Positions 13,001-21,826 of a stretch of DNA of 64,000 nucleotides are shown one piece after another. The position numbers and the translations under genes were made by a program. Numbering within the stretch: the stretch's first letter is position 1; each line of letters starts with the position of its first letter. The stretch comes from Mesotaenium endlicherianum (taxonomy: Eukaryota > Streptophyta > Zygnematophyceae > Zygnematales > Mesotaeniaceae). The stretch spans positions 203,070 to 267,069 of the forward strand of contig WELA01006875.1 of the NCBI GenBank assembly GCA_009602735.1, in the 5' to 3' direction. The notes under the pieces are model-generated. The model did no database searches and was not told where the DNA came from. It saw nothing but the letters and a program-made list of their open reading frames with translations.

Positions 13001-13877
13001 CCATAGCTCTCTGTGGAGGTAATCCTGCAGGTAGCTCCTCAGGAAATACGCACTTGAACTCCTCCAACAGCGCCTTAATTTGGGCAGGCATCTCAGCAGG
13101 CTTCTTCTCTTGAGCAGTTGGGCTCTGCTCCTTCTGAGCAAGGGGATCAGACACCACTACTTGCTCCTCCGGCGATGTACATTCGCCCAGGCTGTTAGGA
13201 TTCACGCTTGCTCCATCTGATGACCTGGCCAGGGCCACCGAAACAAGGTACATCTCCTTCACCTGATTCGCCCTGCATAGCTTCTTAACTTGCAGGCTCG
13301 ACAGAAGACAGTTACTTGTGGTCGCATCTACCTCCACCTGTTTCGCTGTCTCCATTCGACCATCACGCACTTGGACTTTCACTTGTCCTGTGCTCCAGTG
13401 CACTTGAGGGTTCGCTTTCCTCAGCCATGGTCGGCCCAATATTACCTCATGGTGACCCAACTCTGCCTGCTCCATAACTTCAGTACTCTGGTGCCCCGCT
13501 ACTTCCACGTGAATAGCTTCCGTAGGTGCACCACACTTGAGTCTCTGCCCATTCGCCAAAATTGCCTCCTTAGGCTCATAATTCTTCTGCACGGGGATTC
13601 GCCACTTTTTCACCAGCTTCTTGTGCACAAAGTTTGCACTTGCGCCACTGTCGACCATACACTTCGCATTATTGCCGTCGACCACTCCTTCCACGATGAT
13701 AGGCTTGTCAACGTCTTGTCCCTTGCTTCTCGGCAGGCTCCTGGGGATAACCTCCTTGTTCGTCTTCACGCCAGTAGACACCCCAGAACGACTTACTGGC
13801 GTCCTCCTTTTTCCTGCTGTTGAGGTTGCTTCGCCTTCACATGACAGTCTCGAGCCAGATGTCCAAGCTTGCCGCAA
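10062..13877 (-). CDS. pol: E0 pol: PR-RT-RNase H-INT-chromodomain polyprotein
   Basis: 1271 codons. Retropepsin VDSGAS is near residue 76. RT has [18 protein letters not shown] and the catalytic FLDD at about 456-459. RNase H has [10 protein letters not shown] near 605. The integrase zinc finger reads [11 protein letters not shown]...CDACQRNK (about 788-835), and the DDE residues are D861 (MDFITSLP), D922 (SDRDSRF) and E958 ([11 protein letters not shown]). The chromodomain ([18 protein letters not shown]) is near residues 1165-1215. The last 50 or so residues are read through the PPT/LTR boundary into flanking DNA and are not native. Pol lies in the -1 frame relative to gag and overlaps it by 85 nt, which fits -1 frameshifting. 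A run of five A at the overlap is a possible slip site but not a canonical heptamer. All catalytic residues are present. Confidence 0.93.
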   Translation of the reverse strand: MRQAWTSGSRLSCEGEATSTAGKRRTPVSRSGVSTGVKTNKEVIPRSLPRSKGQDVDKPIIVEGVVDGNNAKCMVDSGASANFVHKKLVKKWRIPVQKNYEPKEAILANGQRLKCGAPTEAIHVEVAGHQSTEVMEQAELGHHEVILGRPWLRKANPQVHWSTGQVKVQVRDGRMETAKQVEVDATTSNCLLSSLQVKKLCRANQVKEMYLVSVALARSSDGASVNPNSLGECTSPEEQVVVSDPLAQKEQSPTAQEKKPAEMPAQIKALLEEFKCVFPEELPAGLPPQRAMEHKIELEPGSKPPVRPAYRQSFAELDELKKQLTELLEKGFIRPSESPFAAPVLFVKKKDGTMRMCVDYRALNKVTIKNRYPLPRVDELIDRLVGAKYFSKIDLRSGYHQVRIAEGDVQKTAFRTRYGLFEFTVMPFGLTNAPATFMGLMNSIFRPYLDQFVVVFLDDILIYSKTLEEHVGHLRKVLEVLRDQKLYGKMSKCDFCLKEVEFLGHIVGAEGVKVEQKKVQAVRDWPVPADIHQLRSFLGMANYYRRFIEGFAKVCAPLTDMLKKQEKWLWGDKEQQAFEKIKELLTQAPVLAIASPELPFTIITDASNFAVGAILLQDQGKGLQPVAYESRKLSPAEQNYAAHEREMLAIIQALRIWRCYVDGRKVFIKTDHKSLEKFMTQPTLTPRQARWMEFLQQFDHKIEYLPGKINPADALSRRCDLAAVSVIKENMDFKEKLQKGYEEDPQFADGGAAEFNASMQKKDGIWYYGDSKRVVVPDIKELRDLLLAEHHDCLYAGHFGSEKTASVLKREYYWRNMDKDIEEWIRSCDACQRNKTPNQKKGGTLQPLPIPEYPWEQIAMDFITSLPVSGQGHDAVWVVSDRLSKMAHFIPMKETSTAADVARLFFDHIFRLHGLPKVIVSDRDSRFTSNFWRSLFTLMGTKLSMSTSYHPQTDGQSERLNRTLQEVLRSFTMEDPSEWDKKLPGLEFAYNNSMQGSTKQSPFAMVYGREVYHPGNILLEKAKETQVPTTQAFMEQMAKTWDMAKTCIRKAQEEQVKHANKHRREVTFHVGDKVLLSTENLPFTGKRKLRARFTGPFVVLKQVNPVTYKLELPSGWRIHDVFHVSCLRPYVDPNEGHPGRLPTPPPPVEIDDVLEYEVEAIVGDRRVKRGQRLAQEYLVKWKGYHADDNTWEPEANLTHCKSKLRRYLQNASRTSHLEEGDDVRSVPGVPCLTVKMGKRSSGSSKTSSRSLHRASMLVPTSPRLTTKRCTR
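10066..10177 (-). pseudogene. possible host exon with in-frame TAG, adjoining E0
   Basis: Immediately beyond the truncated 3' LTR of E0, the minus strand has acceptor CCTCACAG (AG at 79-78 of 10100s), then 37 codons reading [18 protein letters not shown], a TAG, then [18 protein letters not shown], then donor GTAATG. The flow across the TAG suggests a former CAG (Gln). Family unknown. This stretch is read in another frame as the tail of E0 pol, which is therefore not native there. Confidence 0.3.
10213..10226 (-). other. E0 polypurine tract
   Basis: Minus-strand sequence GAGGAGGGGGATGA directly precedes the LTR start TGTAAGGTCA; it would prime plus-strand DNA synthesis. Confidence 0.8.
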
Positions 13878-14824
13878 CTATAGCAGGGTCCTCTCGGCTT
13901 GAAATTCTGCTGCCTGCGCTGGTACTGCACAAGTCCCAACTCCATGGGTACTGGACCTTGAACACTCGTGCTTGGCGCTTGAGATCCAAAGTGTCGATAT
14001 CCTCCAAAGTTGTGGCTGCCCCACTGCCTCTGACTATACTCCACAGCGTCGACCCTTGTTGCCAATGCCATCATTTCTCCAAGACTGGTAGGGTCCTTGA
14101 GCGCCACTTCCTTGGCCACAGTTGGCTTGAGTCCCCTCTTGAACTTGTCCATCATCTCCGACTCGTGCATGGATGGACATTGAAGCACCAGCTCGTTGAA
14201 GCGCGATACATACTCTTGAACGCTTCCTCGTTGACGAAGGCGCACCAATAGATCTCGAGCGGTAGCCTCGGGTGCAATAGGTTGAAATTGCCTCTTCAAG
14301 CCTTCAAATAGCTGATCAACAGTAGCAGGAACTCCAGACAACTGCTCTTCTCGTTCATACCAAGCTCCAGCACTCTTCTGCAGCAAAGTTATGACAAAGG
14401 CGACTTGCCTGTCGGGCGTGAGCGCAGAGTACTCCATAAATTTCTTCACTCCAAAAATCCATTGATGAACAGGCGGCGATCCACGCTCTCCAGTATAAAC
14501 TTCAGGCTTAGGCGCACGCACTCCTGATGCGGGTGGAATAACTGGTTGCACCACTGGGTTAACATGAATCGGTGGTACAACAGGTGCAGGTGCCGAACTC
14601 GTCGAAGCGGCGTTCCCCATAACAACTCGCACCATTCTCTCCACCTCCGCGCGCATATTTTGTTGAAACTGGGTGTAGACTTCTCCTCCAATTGCATTTG
14701 CCATTTGTCTTAGCATCGCCTGCATCTCTTGTTGCTCTCTGGTCATTGTTGGTGCTGCCTGCTGCCTCGCGCGCTCAACATGCTCGACATGTTCGCCTCC
14801 TCCAGCTGCCGGCTGCGACTCCAT
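13793..14824 (-). CDS. gag: E0 gag polyprotein
   Basis: 343 codons from ATG, beginning 37 nt inside the LTR boundary. The N-terminal half is Gln/Glu-rich. The capsid-like retrotransposon gag domain spans about residues 115-245 (...[10 protein letters not shown]..., ...[14 protein letters not shown]..., ...[15 protein letters not shown]). A single CCHC zinc knuckle, [14 protein letters not shown], lies near the C-terminus (about 315-330), followed by a basic Gln-rich tail. It would form the virus-like particle shell and bind element RNA. The ORF is intact and ends with TAA within the gag-pol overlap. Confidence 0.9.
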   Translation of the reverse strand: MESQPAAGGGEHVEHVERARQQAAPTMTREQQEMQAMLRQMANAIGGEVYTQFQQNMRAEVERMVRVVMGNAASTSSAPAPVVPPIHVNPVVQPVIPPASGVRAPKPEVYTGERGSPPVHQWIFGVKKFMEYSALTPDRQVAFVITLLQKSAGAWYEREEQLSGVPATVDQLFEGLKRQFQPIAPEATARDLLVRLRQRGSVQEYVSRFNELVLQCPSMHESEMMDKFKRGLKPTVAKEVALKDPTSLGEMMALATRVDAVEYSQRQWGSHNFGGYRHFGSQAPSTSVQGPVPMELGLVQYQRRQQNFKPRGPCYSCGKLGHLARDCHVKAKQPQQQEKGGRQ

Positions 14825-14847
14825 AATATAATTTGCAAACTAGCCCA

Positions 14848-14859
14848 ACTCCAATACCA
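14848..14859 (-). other. E0 primer binding site
   Basis: Minus-strand TGGTATTGGAGT lies two bases inside the 5' LTR end. It resembles the plant initiator-Met PBS TGGTATCAGAGC at the first six positions and partly beyond. Confidence 0.6.
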
Positions 14860-14861
14860 GA

Positions 14862-15588
14862 TGAAAGGGGCAGAGTGCCCTAGTGGAAGCGTAGTGACTC
14901 ACGAGGAACAAAGCTAGAGTGCAGCGGCATATTTGCTAAGAAAGCTAGGAAAATTACTTGACATTTTGAGTGGCAAGAAACTGCTCACAAATGATGTAGG
15001 ATGAAAGGCCTTGTCATTACAAACCCGTAGGAATTTACAGAAGTGAAAACTGCTAAGAAACAAAGAAGTTATGCCTATTTGTAATTTTCTGCCTAAGTGC
15101 TCCTCCCTAGGAGGAAGCTACGGAATTTCCTAAGTGTTCGTCAAATCGTCCCTTCCAGAATATTCGTGAGTAAGCCAGATCAGTCTAATCTGACGTGTCG
15201 GGCCGAAATGACGTCCACATACATGCATCGACATTACTAGAATATTCTATCTTAGACGCGCTAGGCTAAACCGAAACTTCAAGGTAAATCGACCTAGTCG
15301 GCACTCCGCGTCAGCCGAACTTACGTGAAGGTTCGAGTTCATTCTAACGGGCCTGATCGCTCGACGCTGTTGGTCAATCCGACGGTCGCGCTCACCGCGA
15401 ATCAAGGACAGTCGTCAACCGACCTCAAAACTAATTAAACTTCGGAAATCCATAACTCTCTCATTACTTGACCAAATTCGATGAACTTTATATCAAAATG
15501 ACCACAAAAATGCACTCTACACTACTATACGATCAAAACATACTTTCATGAAACTCAAAAATGCACTTTATAAACCTATGACCTTACA
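14862..15588 (-). repeat. E0 5' LTR
   Basis: 727 bp with TG...CA ends (minus strand TGTAAGGTCATAGG ... CCCCTTTCA). It is placed by the PBS on one side and by the ten-base match to the start of the truncated 3' LTR. No relation to the E2-family LTR was seen. Confidence 0.82.
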
Positions 15589-15650
15589 GCACGGCCAAGG
15601 ACGTCAGCTGCCGGGGCAAGCGGCCAAAGTTGGGCCAATACACTGGCCGG

Positions 15651-16484
15651 TCAAACTCCAGCGTCAAGGACCGAAGCCGGGGGGTGAACGCAAACGAAAC
15701 CTGCTGGAGCAGCGCTTGGTACGGTGCTTGAGAGCCCCAGGTACACAGCCTCCAAGCGCGGCAGCCCCAAGATGGATCTACTCAGGGGCAAACAGCCCTG
15801 GCCCTCGGGAAACATTGAAACATCGTACCTCAAGTTGAAGACTTTCAGATGGGCCAGATTGCTGAAATCTACGTCCTCCAGCAGGGCACGGGCTCGGTCC
15901 TCCAAAACCTGGCCCACAGCAGGCTGTCCCTCCTTGTCGTGGCTGAAGAACAAGAGAGCCAGTTCTTGAAGGCTAGTCCTGCAAGATAGAAAGTAGACGA
16001 GACCTGGTAGCGCCTCCCACCCAGAACACCTGATGCTAAACTTCAAAAAATATAGCTAGGGGAGTCCCGTGGTCATGCCCCGCAGAAGTTGTCCGACCCT
16101 AGAGCCACCCCAGCCTTTGTTCTCCACCAATTGGACACGAGTCGCATGGATGAACGACTGCAGCGCACTAAGTACCCCTTCTACATCACCCTAAGGTGCC
16201 CTCAGACACACGGCCTCTCCACATCCATTGACTTCCTTTCTCCATATTTTGCATACTCCCCAATTGAGACCTTTACGCATGCCGCCATCGTTTTCCTTTG
16301 CACCGGACAAGGTCTTCTGCAGGATGAGCTGCAAGACCTTGTTTGGTAGATTGTGGATGCTCGTTCTTGTGGAGCTTTTCTTCTCACGTGCCCTGTCAAG
16401 AGAGTCCGCTATATGCACAATTCTCCCTAGTCGTGGTATTTTACGAGGACCTTCCAAAGAGGAGCACCTGTCAGGAGTCTTCAT
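15651..16484 (-). pseudogene. F-box/LRR protein pseudogene with two in-frame TAG codons
   Basis: A single frame runs from ATG (16484) to TGA (15651), 278 codons, broken only by TAG at about 16191-16193 and about 16053-16055. Residues 48-85 carry an F-box signature: SIHNLPNKVLQLILQKTLS, then GVCKIWRKEV. The C-terminal half has leucine-rich repeats (LPGLVYFLSCRTSLQELALLF, DFSNLAHLKVFNLRYDVSMF). Sequence flows naturally across each TAG (...CLRAP/GDVEGVL, ...TTGLP/LYFLKFS), as if CAG had become TAG. F-box/LRR proteins recruit substrates to SCF ubiquitin ligases. E0 lies 63 bp downstream, so the 3' end may be truncated. Confidence 0.65.
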
Positions 16485-18077
16485 AACCTGATGCTTTTTG
16501 GGCTGCCTGACAGAACTACAACTGTTGCATTACACTTTCAAATGTGCTGGTGAAGAACATGGGCGACTGGCAATCGTAATCGCCTACCAAAGTGGAAGCT
16601 GACATATTAAAGTTTCGCAGGCGGCGAAACCTCGCTGGTGCTATCACTTGCACTGTCACGCAAGGTGGATCTTATGTAAGTATACTTGTAGAACATTAGT
16701 GAACTATCCACACTCAGCTGCCCCCATGCAGCAGGTTGTGCAAAATGCACGAGGAGAGCAATGGTGGCGATGTTTACGTATGAGTGGCGCCTGGAGCAAT
16801 CCTGGAGTGGCCTGGAGTTTCAACAAGCGAGAGCAAGCGGAAGGCAGCGACCTGCAACGACCGGTTGCATGGCCGCTCAAAGTTGCTGAGCGGAAGTCAA
16901 AGAAACGATATTCAAGTTGCTCTTCAATGGCAGTATAACTGGTAGTAACACCTCGCGACTTGCCCGTGGAAGCTCTGGACAGAATTTGGCATGATCCGAT
17001 TAGGTGTTCTCAAGACATCATACGCTCTGATACGCTGTTTCATTTGATGTTTATAATTGGTCTCTTTGCTGTTGCTGGCGGGAAAAGCAGGGATGCTGGT
17101 CGCTATACACTTTCATATTGACGTACACTATGACTAGATTATAATTCAATTTTCGAGTCAATTCAGCCCCAACAATTTAGCAGGAAAGGTAGACTTGCAA
17201 CGCGCTTGCACTTCATACATGATGGATTCCCCATGTGAAACATGGTCCCGAAGTTTAAGCAAGGTGGTATATGGCTGCTTCTTTTCAACAACAAAACACA
17301 TGTGAAGTCTCGATTGGTGAGTTGCAAAACACTCTTTTTCTTAACAAAGCTGATTTGAGGACACGTGCCCTTTGCAAACAGGCTGTGAGCATAGCAGTCT
17401 TCTTGAGTTGGAGGCACCATAAAAACAAAGACCGACCAGAAAGCTATGTTTCCTATGAATCACATAGGCTGATGGCTGGCCAGCCGGCTGATTCGCCAGC
17501 AAGCCATTACCTGGCATTCTTCTGAGCTTGAAAGGTTGAGTATTGTGAGCATGTGTGTGCGCCATTGGTGATATGGAAGCTGATGCGGAGGTTAAAGCGG
17601 AGGCTTCTCTTGCAAGCCAACAAACGTCTAGCCTCCAGCCCCTCATTGTGCAGTATGCTGGGCACGGCATTGCTTGCATGCATGTGCTCGTCCCCTTATT
17701 GGCCTCTAGTGGATAGCATCGCTTGCTCTCGCCTTAATGCGCCCCCCATGCACAAGTAGAGATTTTTGGCCGGGCTTACACAACAAACCGAGTCCTTTCT
17801 ACTTTGGGGACATTCAAGCACCTCTGGGCTAGGAGTGGAAATATGTGAGGGTCAGGCCCTCGCCTCTTTCAGGATGGTGGGGTGATCGAGGGAAGGTGTA
17901 GGCTCCAATGGCTGAAGTGGGCAATGGGACACTCGGCTGCCCGCATCACCGTGCTTATGTCTCATCGTCTTGTTGCATGCGTGGCAATTCCATGGTCAGC
18001 AGGATTTGGTCGGTTTGCCCACGTCCATAGCCAGGTTAGCCAGAATCAGGCTCTAATACCTCGTTCTGCTCATTGGG
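16485..18077. other. no recognisable gene
   Basis: Moderate-GC DNA upstream of the F-box pseudogene. Small open frames show no family motif. GGTATTAGAGCC occurs on the minus strand near 18048-18059 and resembles a Met-tRNA primer site close to the LTR-like unit that starts at 18078. Confidence 0.4.
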
Positions 18078-18581
18078 TGTAGTGAAACAGATAGATAAAG
18101 TACTTAGTAAAACAGAATACTTTATCTATTCAAGACAAGGATCTTTGAACACAAGTGGTAGCTTCTTGAAAGAGAGATGGCTTCTTGAAAGTTAATATAT
18201 TTCTGGATTTTGGCAAGTACAAGAGTGATTCTGGAATTGTCTTTCTATGTTCTAGCTCTTGTTTATATACTTGCTACATAAGTAATTTCTAGGAAAGTGT
18301 ATGTTGATGTGTTGGCACCCAACACATCCCAAAACTTGCCACTTCTTTCTAGAATAATGTACACATGTCCTTTTGACCTAAAAATGGCACATTTGACTTT
18401 TGCCACATGGAGTTCTTCTAGGTCTTTCCTCTAACTTCGAAAATGCCTTGGAAGGTTCAAAGGACATGAACCAAGTTACTAGAGTACCTATTCACACTTG
18501 ACTCCACACAATACTACTCCAAATATATTTGAAAACATTAAAATATATGCAAACTAATATATAATAACTCAAATCACTACA
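18078..18581. repeat. LTR-like unit with 8-bp inverted termini
   Basis: Starts TGTAGTGA and ends TCACTACA, perfect inverted 8-mers with TG...CA ends. It abuts the point where the RT/RNase H frame of E1 stops (18582). Flanking pentamers (TTGGG, TTAAG) do not match. It could be the 5' LTR of a lost minus-strand element, with the PBS-like GGTATTAGAGCC about 20-30 bp further left, or an unrelated insertion that truncated E1. Confidence 0.4.
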
Positions 18582-19957
18582 TTAAGAGCCCAGCGAGCCA
18601 ACTTACCAGTGAGGTCTCCATTCTTCATCAGTCATATTAATGGTGAGTGATCCGTGATCAGAGTGAAGGGTCTTCCCCACAGATACTCTCTGAAGTGTGT
18701 GACAGCCCAAACCACTGCCAGCAGCTCTCCTTCGTAGGACGAGTAGTTGCTCTCCGCTCGATTGTTAGAGCGTGAGGCATAGGCAATGACATACTCCTCT
18801 CTAGGGCTTGCGGCCTGAGTGAGCAGTGCGCCAATTCCCACACGACTCCAGTCAGTGTGCAGATTGAATGGCTTGGAGTAGTCAGGCGTTCGCAAGACTG
18901 GGGCTGTTACCAGCCGCTCCTTAAGCTCGTTCATGGCTTTCTCCTGAGCTTCTGTCCACACAAAAGGCACATCCTTTTTCAGGAGTTCCGTCAGGGGTTT
19001 AGCAACTCTGCTATAATCCTTCACAAACTTACGATAGTATCCGCTTAGCCCTAACAGAGCTTTCAACTTACACATTCGCAGGTGCAGGTATCTTGTAAAT
19101 AGCCTCAGTCTTCACAGCCTGAGGGGACATATCATTGTTCCCAATCTCATGTCCTAGGTAAGGCACGTGTGCCTCAAAGAATCTGCACTTCCCAGGATGC
19201 AGCTTCATCTGGAATTTCCCCAGGCGCTGGAACACTTGTTTCAAGTGCTCGAGGTGCTCCTCTATGGACTTGCTGAATACCACCACATCGTCAATGTATG
19301 GCTTAGTAAAATCCAGCCCCTCTAGCACTTTATCCATAGTCCTCTGAAATATGGCTGGGGCATTTTTCAGCCCAAATGGCATTACTGTCCATTGCCAAAG
19401 TTCCCTTTGAGCCCAGAAAGCGGTCTTACCTGGATCTTCTGTTTTCAAAAGATCTGGTTAAAGCCTTGGCGCAGATCAATGATGCTGAACACCTTCCCGG
19501 TGGTGGCAATCGCAAAGATCCGCTCCGGCGTAGGCATCACATAGCTGTCTGGCTCCGTGTAGAGATTCAGTCGCCTGTAATCTCCACACATACAAGTGGC
19601 AGTGTAATTGCCGGCCTCGTCCTTTTTAGCGACTATTACTGTGGGAGCCCCATGCACTGAGGTAGATTTTTCAATCATGCGGAGCTTATGCAGCTCGTCG
19701 CAAGTTTTCTCCACACAGTCCCATTCTGTCTGACCGAGCTTATGCAACGCAAGTCTGACTGGGTTATCAGTAGTTAGTGTGATCTCACACACACTGGCAG
19801 TGGTTCTACCAATCTCCTCCTTAGTAATAGCAAACACCTTGCGGTGTTTCTTCAGCAACCTTTCTACTTGTGCTCTCTGCTGGGCTGAGACCATTTTCCC
19901 AATGGCAAAAGTCTCAGTTTCAGGTTGCTTCTCCCCAACAAAGGCATCCAGTAGTTG
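18582..19957 (-). pseudogene. E1 reverse transcriptase/RNase H, frameshifted and truncated
   Basis: The frame continues directly from the UAG at 19958-19960 with QLLDAFVGEKQPET..., then RT motifs: APTVIVAKKDEAGNYTATC, CGDYRRLN, IIDLRQGFNQI, MPFGLKNAPAIFQRTMDKVL, and the active site YIDD (PYIDDVVVFSKS), then GLSGYYRKFVKDYS. RNase H has NLHTDWSRVGIGALL, YASRSNNRAESNYSSYEGE and LITDHSPL. One-base frameshifts occur near 19445-19448, 19068-19075 and about 18630. The frame ends at ...GKLARWALN, where the 18078-18581 unit begins. Integrase is absent. The active-site form YIDD differs from FLDD in E0 and E2, so E1 is a separate gypsy lineage. Confidence 0.82.
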
Positions 19958-19960
19958 CTA
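19952..19960 (-). other. in-frame amber UAG-CAA-CUA between E1 linker and RT
   Basis: Minus-strand TAG CAA CTA matches the tobamovirus-type leaky-termination consensus UAG-CAR-YYA exactly. The frame upstream and the RT frame downstream are the same. It may be a programmed readthrough site, or a decayed CAG (Gln) codon. Confidence 0.55.
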
Positions 19961-21826
19961 CTCCTTGGGTGCAGGTGGGGGCTTTTCGCCCTCATCCTGG
20001 CCCTCAAGCTTTTCTGCCTGATTCTGGCTCTCAGGCTTTTCTGCCTGATTCTTAGGAGGTGGGGTAGCAGGCTTTGCAGCTTGCTCCTCCGTTGCCATAG
20101 GCTCTGCAGCCTGTTTTCTAGGCTTTTTACCTTTCCCAATGACGCGTCGTCTCTCCTGCGGCGAGGTGTACGTCAGGCGCCTCCGGATGGGTTGCCTCAG
20201 GAACATTTCCTCGTCGACTGCAGTCCAACTGGTCCCTGTTCCTTCTTCTTCACGAGGCCGAGGTTGGTTTGCCACTGGCCAACCTGCAGGATCTGTCCTA
20301 GGGCTGATTACCCAGTCCCACTCTTGCTCAATAATAGCCATGCGGGCGACGGTCGTGCCATACTCCTCCCTTGCGGGTGGTGTGACCGTCCATGCCTGCG
20401 CCAACGTTTGCGGCCTTTGAGGTGCCGCTAGTTGTGCGAGGAAAACATCATCTGCTGCGGTCAAGCGGCTGATGGTGTTTCTCATATCCATCATTTCCCA
20501 TTCTGGAATTGCAGGTGTCATGGGAATAGGTGCCTCCGACCTTTGATCCTAAGATCTGATAGTTGCAACAAGACCTCTGATCCTAAGATCTGATAGTTGC
20601 AACAAGGGCGTGTTAATGCCTGGCGGCACACTAATGCCCACTGCCATTGCCCTGCGAATCAAGCCCTCCTCTCCCTCTCTCTGCAGAATATCCCGCAGAG
20701 GCGGAGGAGGTGGGGCTGTGGTTCCTCGCGAAACGCCCTCTCTTTGAGCCTTCCCCTTATGCTTGAAATAGCGCTTTAGCATCCTCCTAAAAGATGCGTT
20801 ACCCTCACGGGCCACCTTCCTTGGTCTGCTTCTGCGACCCTTGGGCTTACCTTGCGTTGTTTCCACTTTAACAGTGCAGGCAGTCACCTCCTGTTGTTGC
20901 GGCGGTTGTGCGGTTGACTTGGGCTCTGCCACTGAAAGATTGGCAGTAGGGGTATTGGATGTTGGTGACCTTAATCCTTCATAAAGGTCTGCCGGGCTTG
21001 GCCCCATCAGGTGGTCAGCTACCCAGTCGTCTGTCCTCAGCTTTTGTAAGTCAAGCATATCTAACTCTGGTGTGGCAAAGCGTGGAATTTCTACCCTGGC
21101 TTCCCCTCCATCGTTGAGTGATGGCAACTCAAACTCTGGGAGGCCTTGCATCTCTGCATCCTCTCCCTCCTCCGGCTTCTCTGTTCTAGGAGGTGGCGGT
21201 TCTTCATCACCTCCTGTGTTGAGCCTCGCCATGTTGATGATGGCTGACTGTAGAATGCGAGCTGCTTTTGCCACTTTCTCTTCCTTGAGTCAAGGGGCGT
21301 CTGCTTCCAGCAAGTGTTCTATGATTTGCCTGGTGATCGACTCAACTGTGCTGCCAACTGTGTCTTGTGGTTGCCCTTTGGCCTCTGGCTCTGGGCTCAT
21401 CAGAACGGGTGTGACGAGCAATCTCTCTATCGTCTCCTTCCTGCGTTCTTCAAAGATCACCTCCAGGCAAATGGTCTTTCCAGACCCTCCAGAATTTCCT
21501 GAATTCTGACTACATTCTTCGGCCCATTCGCCAATATTGCACTGGCGTTCTTCATATCTTGACGTTGCCGCGTCTGGGGATGGGCTTCCAAAGACCTGGT
21601 CTTGGGCCATGTTTCGTAACCCAGAAGTGGTCTCTTCCTCCCCTTTCGGCATCCTCACAAATATTTGGCTGGAGCGTTCTGCAGATAATGGGACCTCCTG
21701 TGATTTGCTTGCTGCAGCGCTCGCCAAAGGGTTTGCTTCACCAGTTGCCTGGTCTTCCATGGCTACATCTTCTTGCAGCCTTTGCAGCTCTCTTTTCAGA
21801 GGGTCGTGTAGAGCCGTGATTGTCAA
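19958..21826 (-). CDS. E1 linker between methyltransferase and RT (function unknown)
   Basis: One reading frame of about 620 codons, interrupted by TGA (21290-21292), TAG (20549-20551) and ending at TAG (19958-19960). Composition is Glu/Pro/Gln-rich and probably disordered: coiled-coil-like start (LKRELQRLQEDVAMEDQ), acidic-proline stretch (PPPPRTEKPEEGEDAEM), a basic patch (KPKGRRSRPRKVAREG) and a repeated Pro-Gln-Lys tail (KNQAEKPESQNQAEK). I recognise no domain. It starts in the frame +1 to the methyltransferase, overlapping its C-terminus by 89 nt. A 34-bp tandem duplication at 20545-20612 lies at the middle TAG. It may be a cleaved spacer or nucleic-acid-binding region of the polyprotein. 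Confidence 0.55.
20545..20612. repeat. 34-bp tandem duplication in E1 linker
   Basis: The unit beginning GATCCTAAGATCTGATAGTT is repeated once with a 34-bp period (starts at 20545 and 20579). Because 34 is not a multiple of three it alters the linker reading frame; the present in-frame TAG at 20549-20551 lies inside it. Confidence 0.85.

Larger units (their letters stand above)
10203..15588 (-). mobile_element. E0: Ty3/gypsy chromovirus, 3' LTR truncated
   Basis: Order on the minus strand: 5' LTR (15588-14862), PBS, gag (14824-13793), pol (13877-about 10213), PPT, then only about 10 bp of 3' LTR (TGTAAGGTCA, 10212-10203), identical to the first ten bases of the 5' LTR. Both ORFs are uninterrupted, so the element is young or was under selection until recently. 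Loss of the 3' LTR makes it immobile in cis. The right flank is GCACG (15589-15593). No matching target duplication exists at the left because that end is deleted. Confidence 0.88.

Noticed and set aside
12279-13823. Antisense frames of 177-188 codons opposite E0 pol
   Set aside because: They overlap strongly conserved RT and protease coding sequence on the other strand and show no motif.
15651-16484. TAG reassigned to glutamine (nuclear code variant)
   Set aside because: The RING gene reconstruction ends cleanly at TAG and E0 and MetRS exons contain no internal TAG. CAG decay or readthrough explains the cases better.
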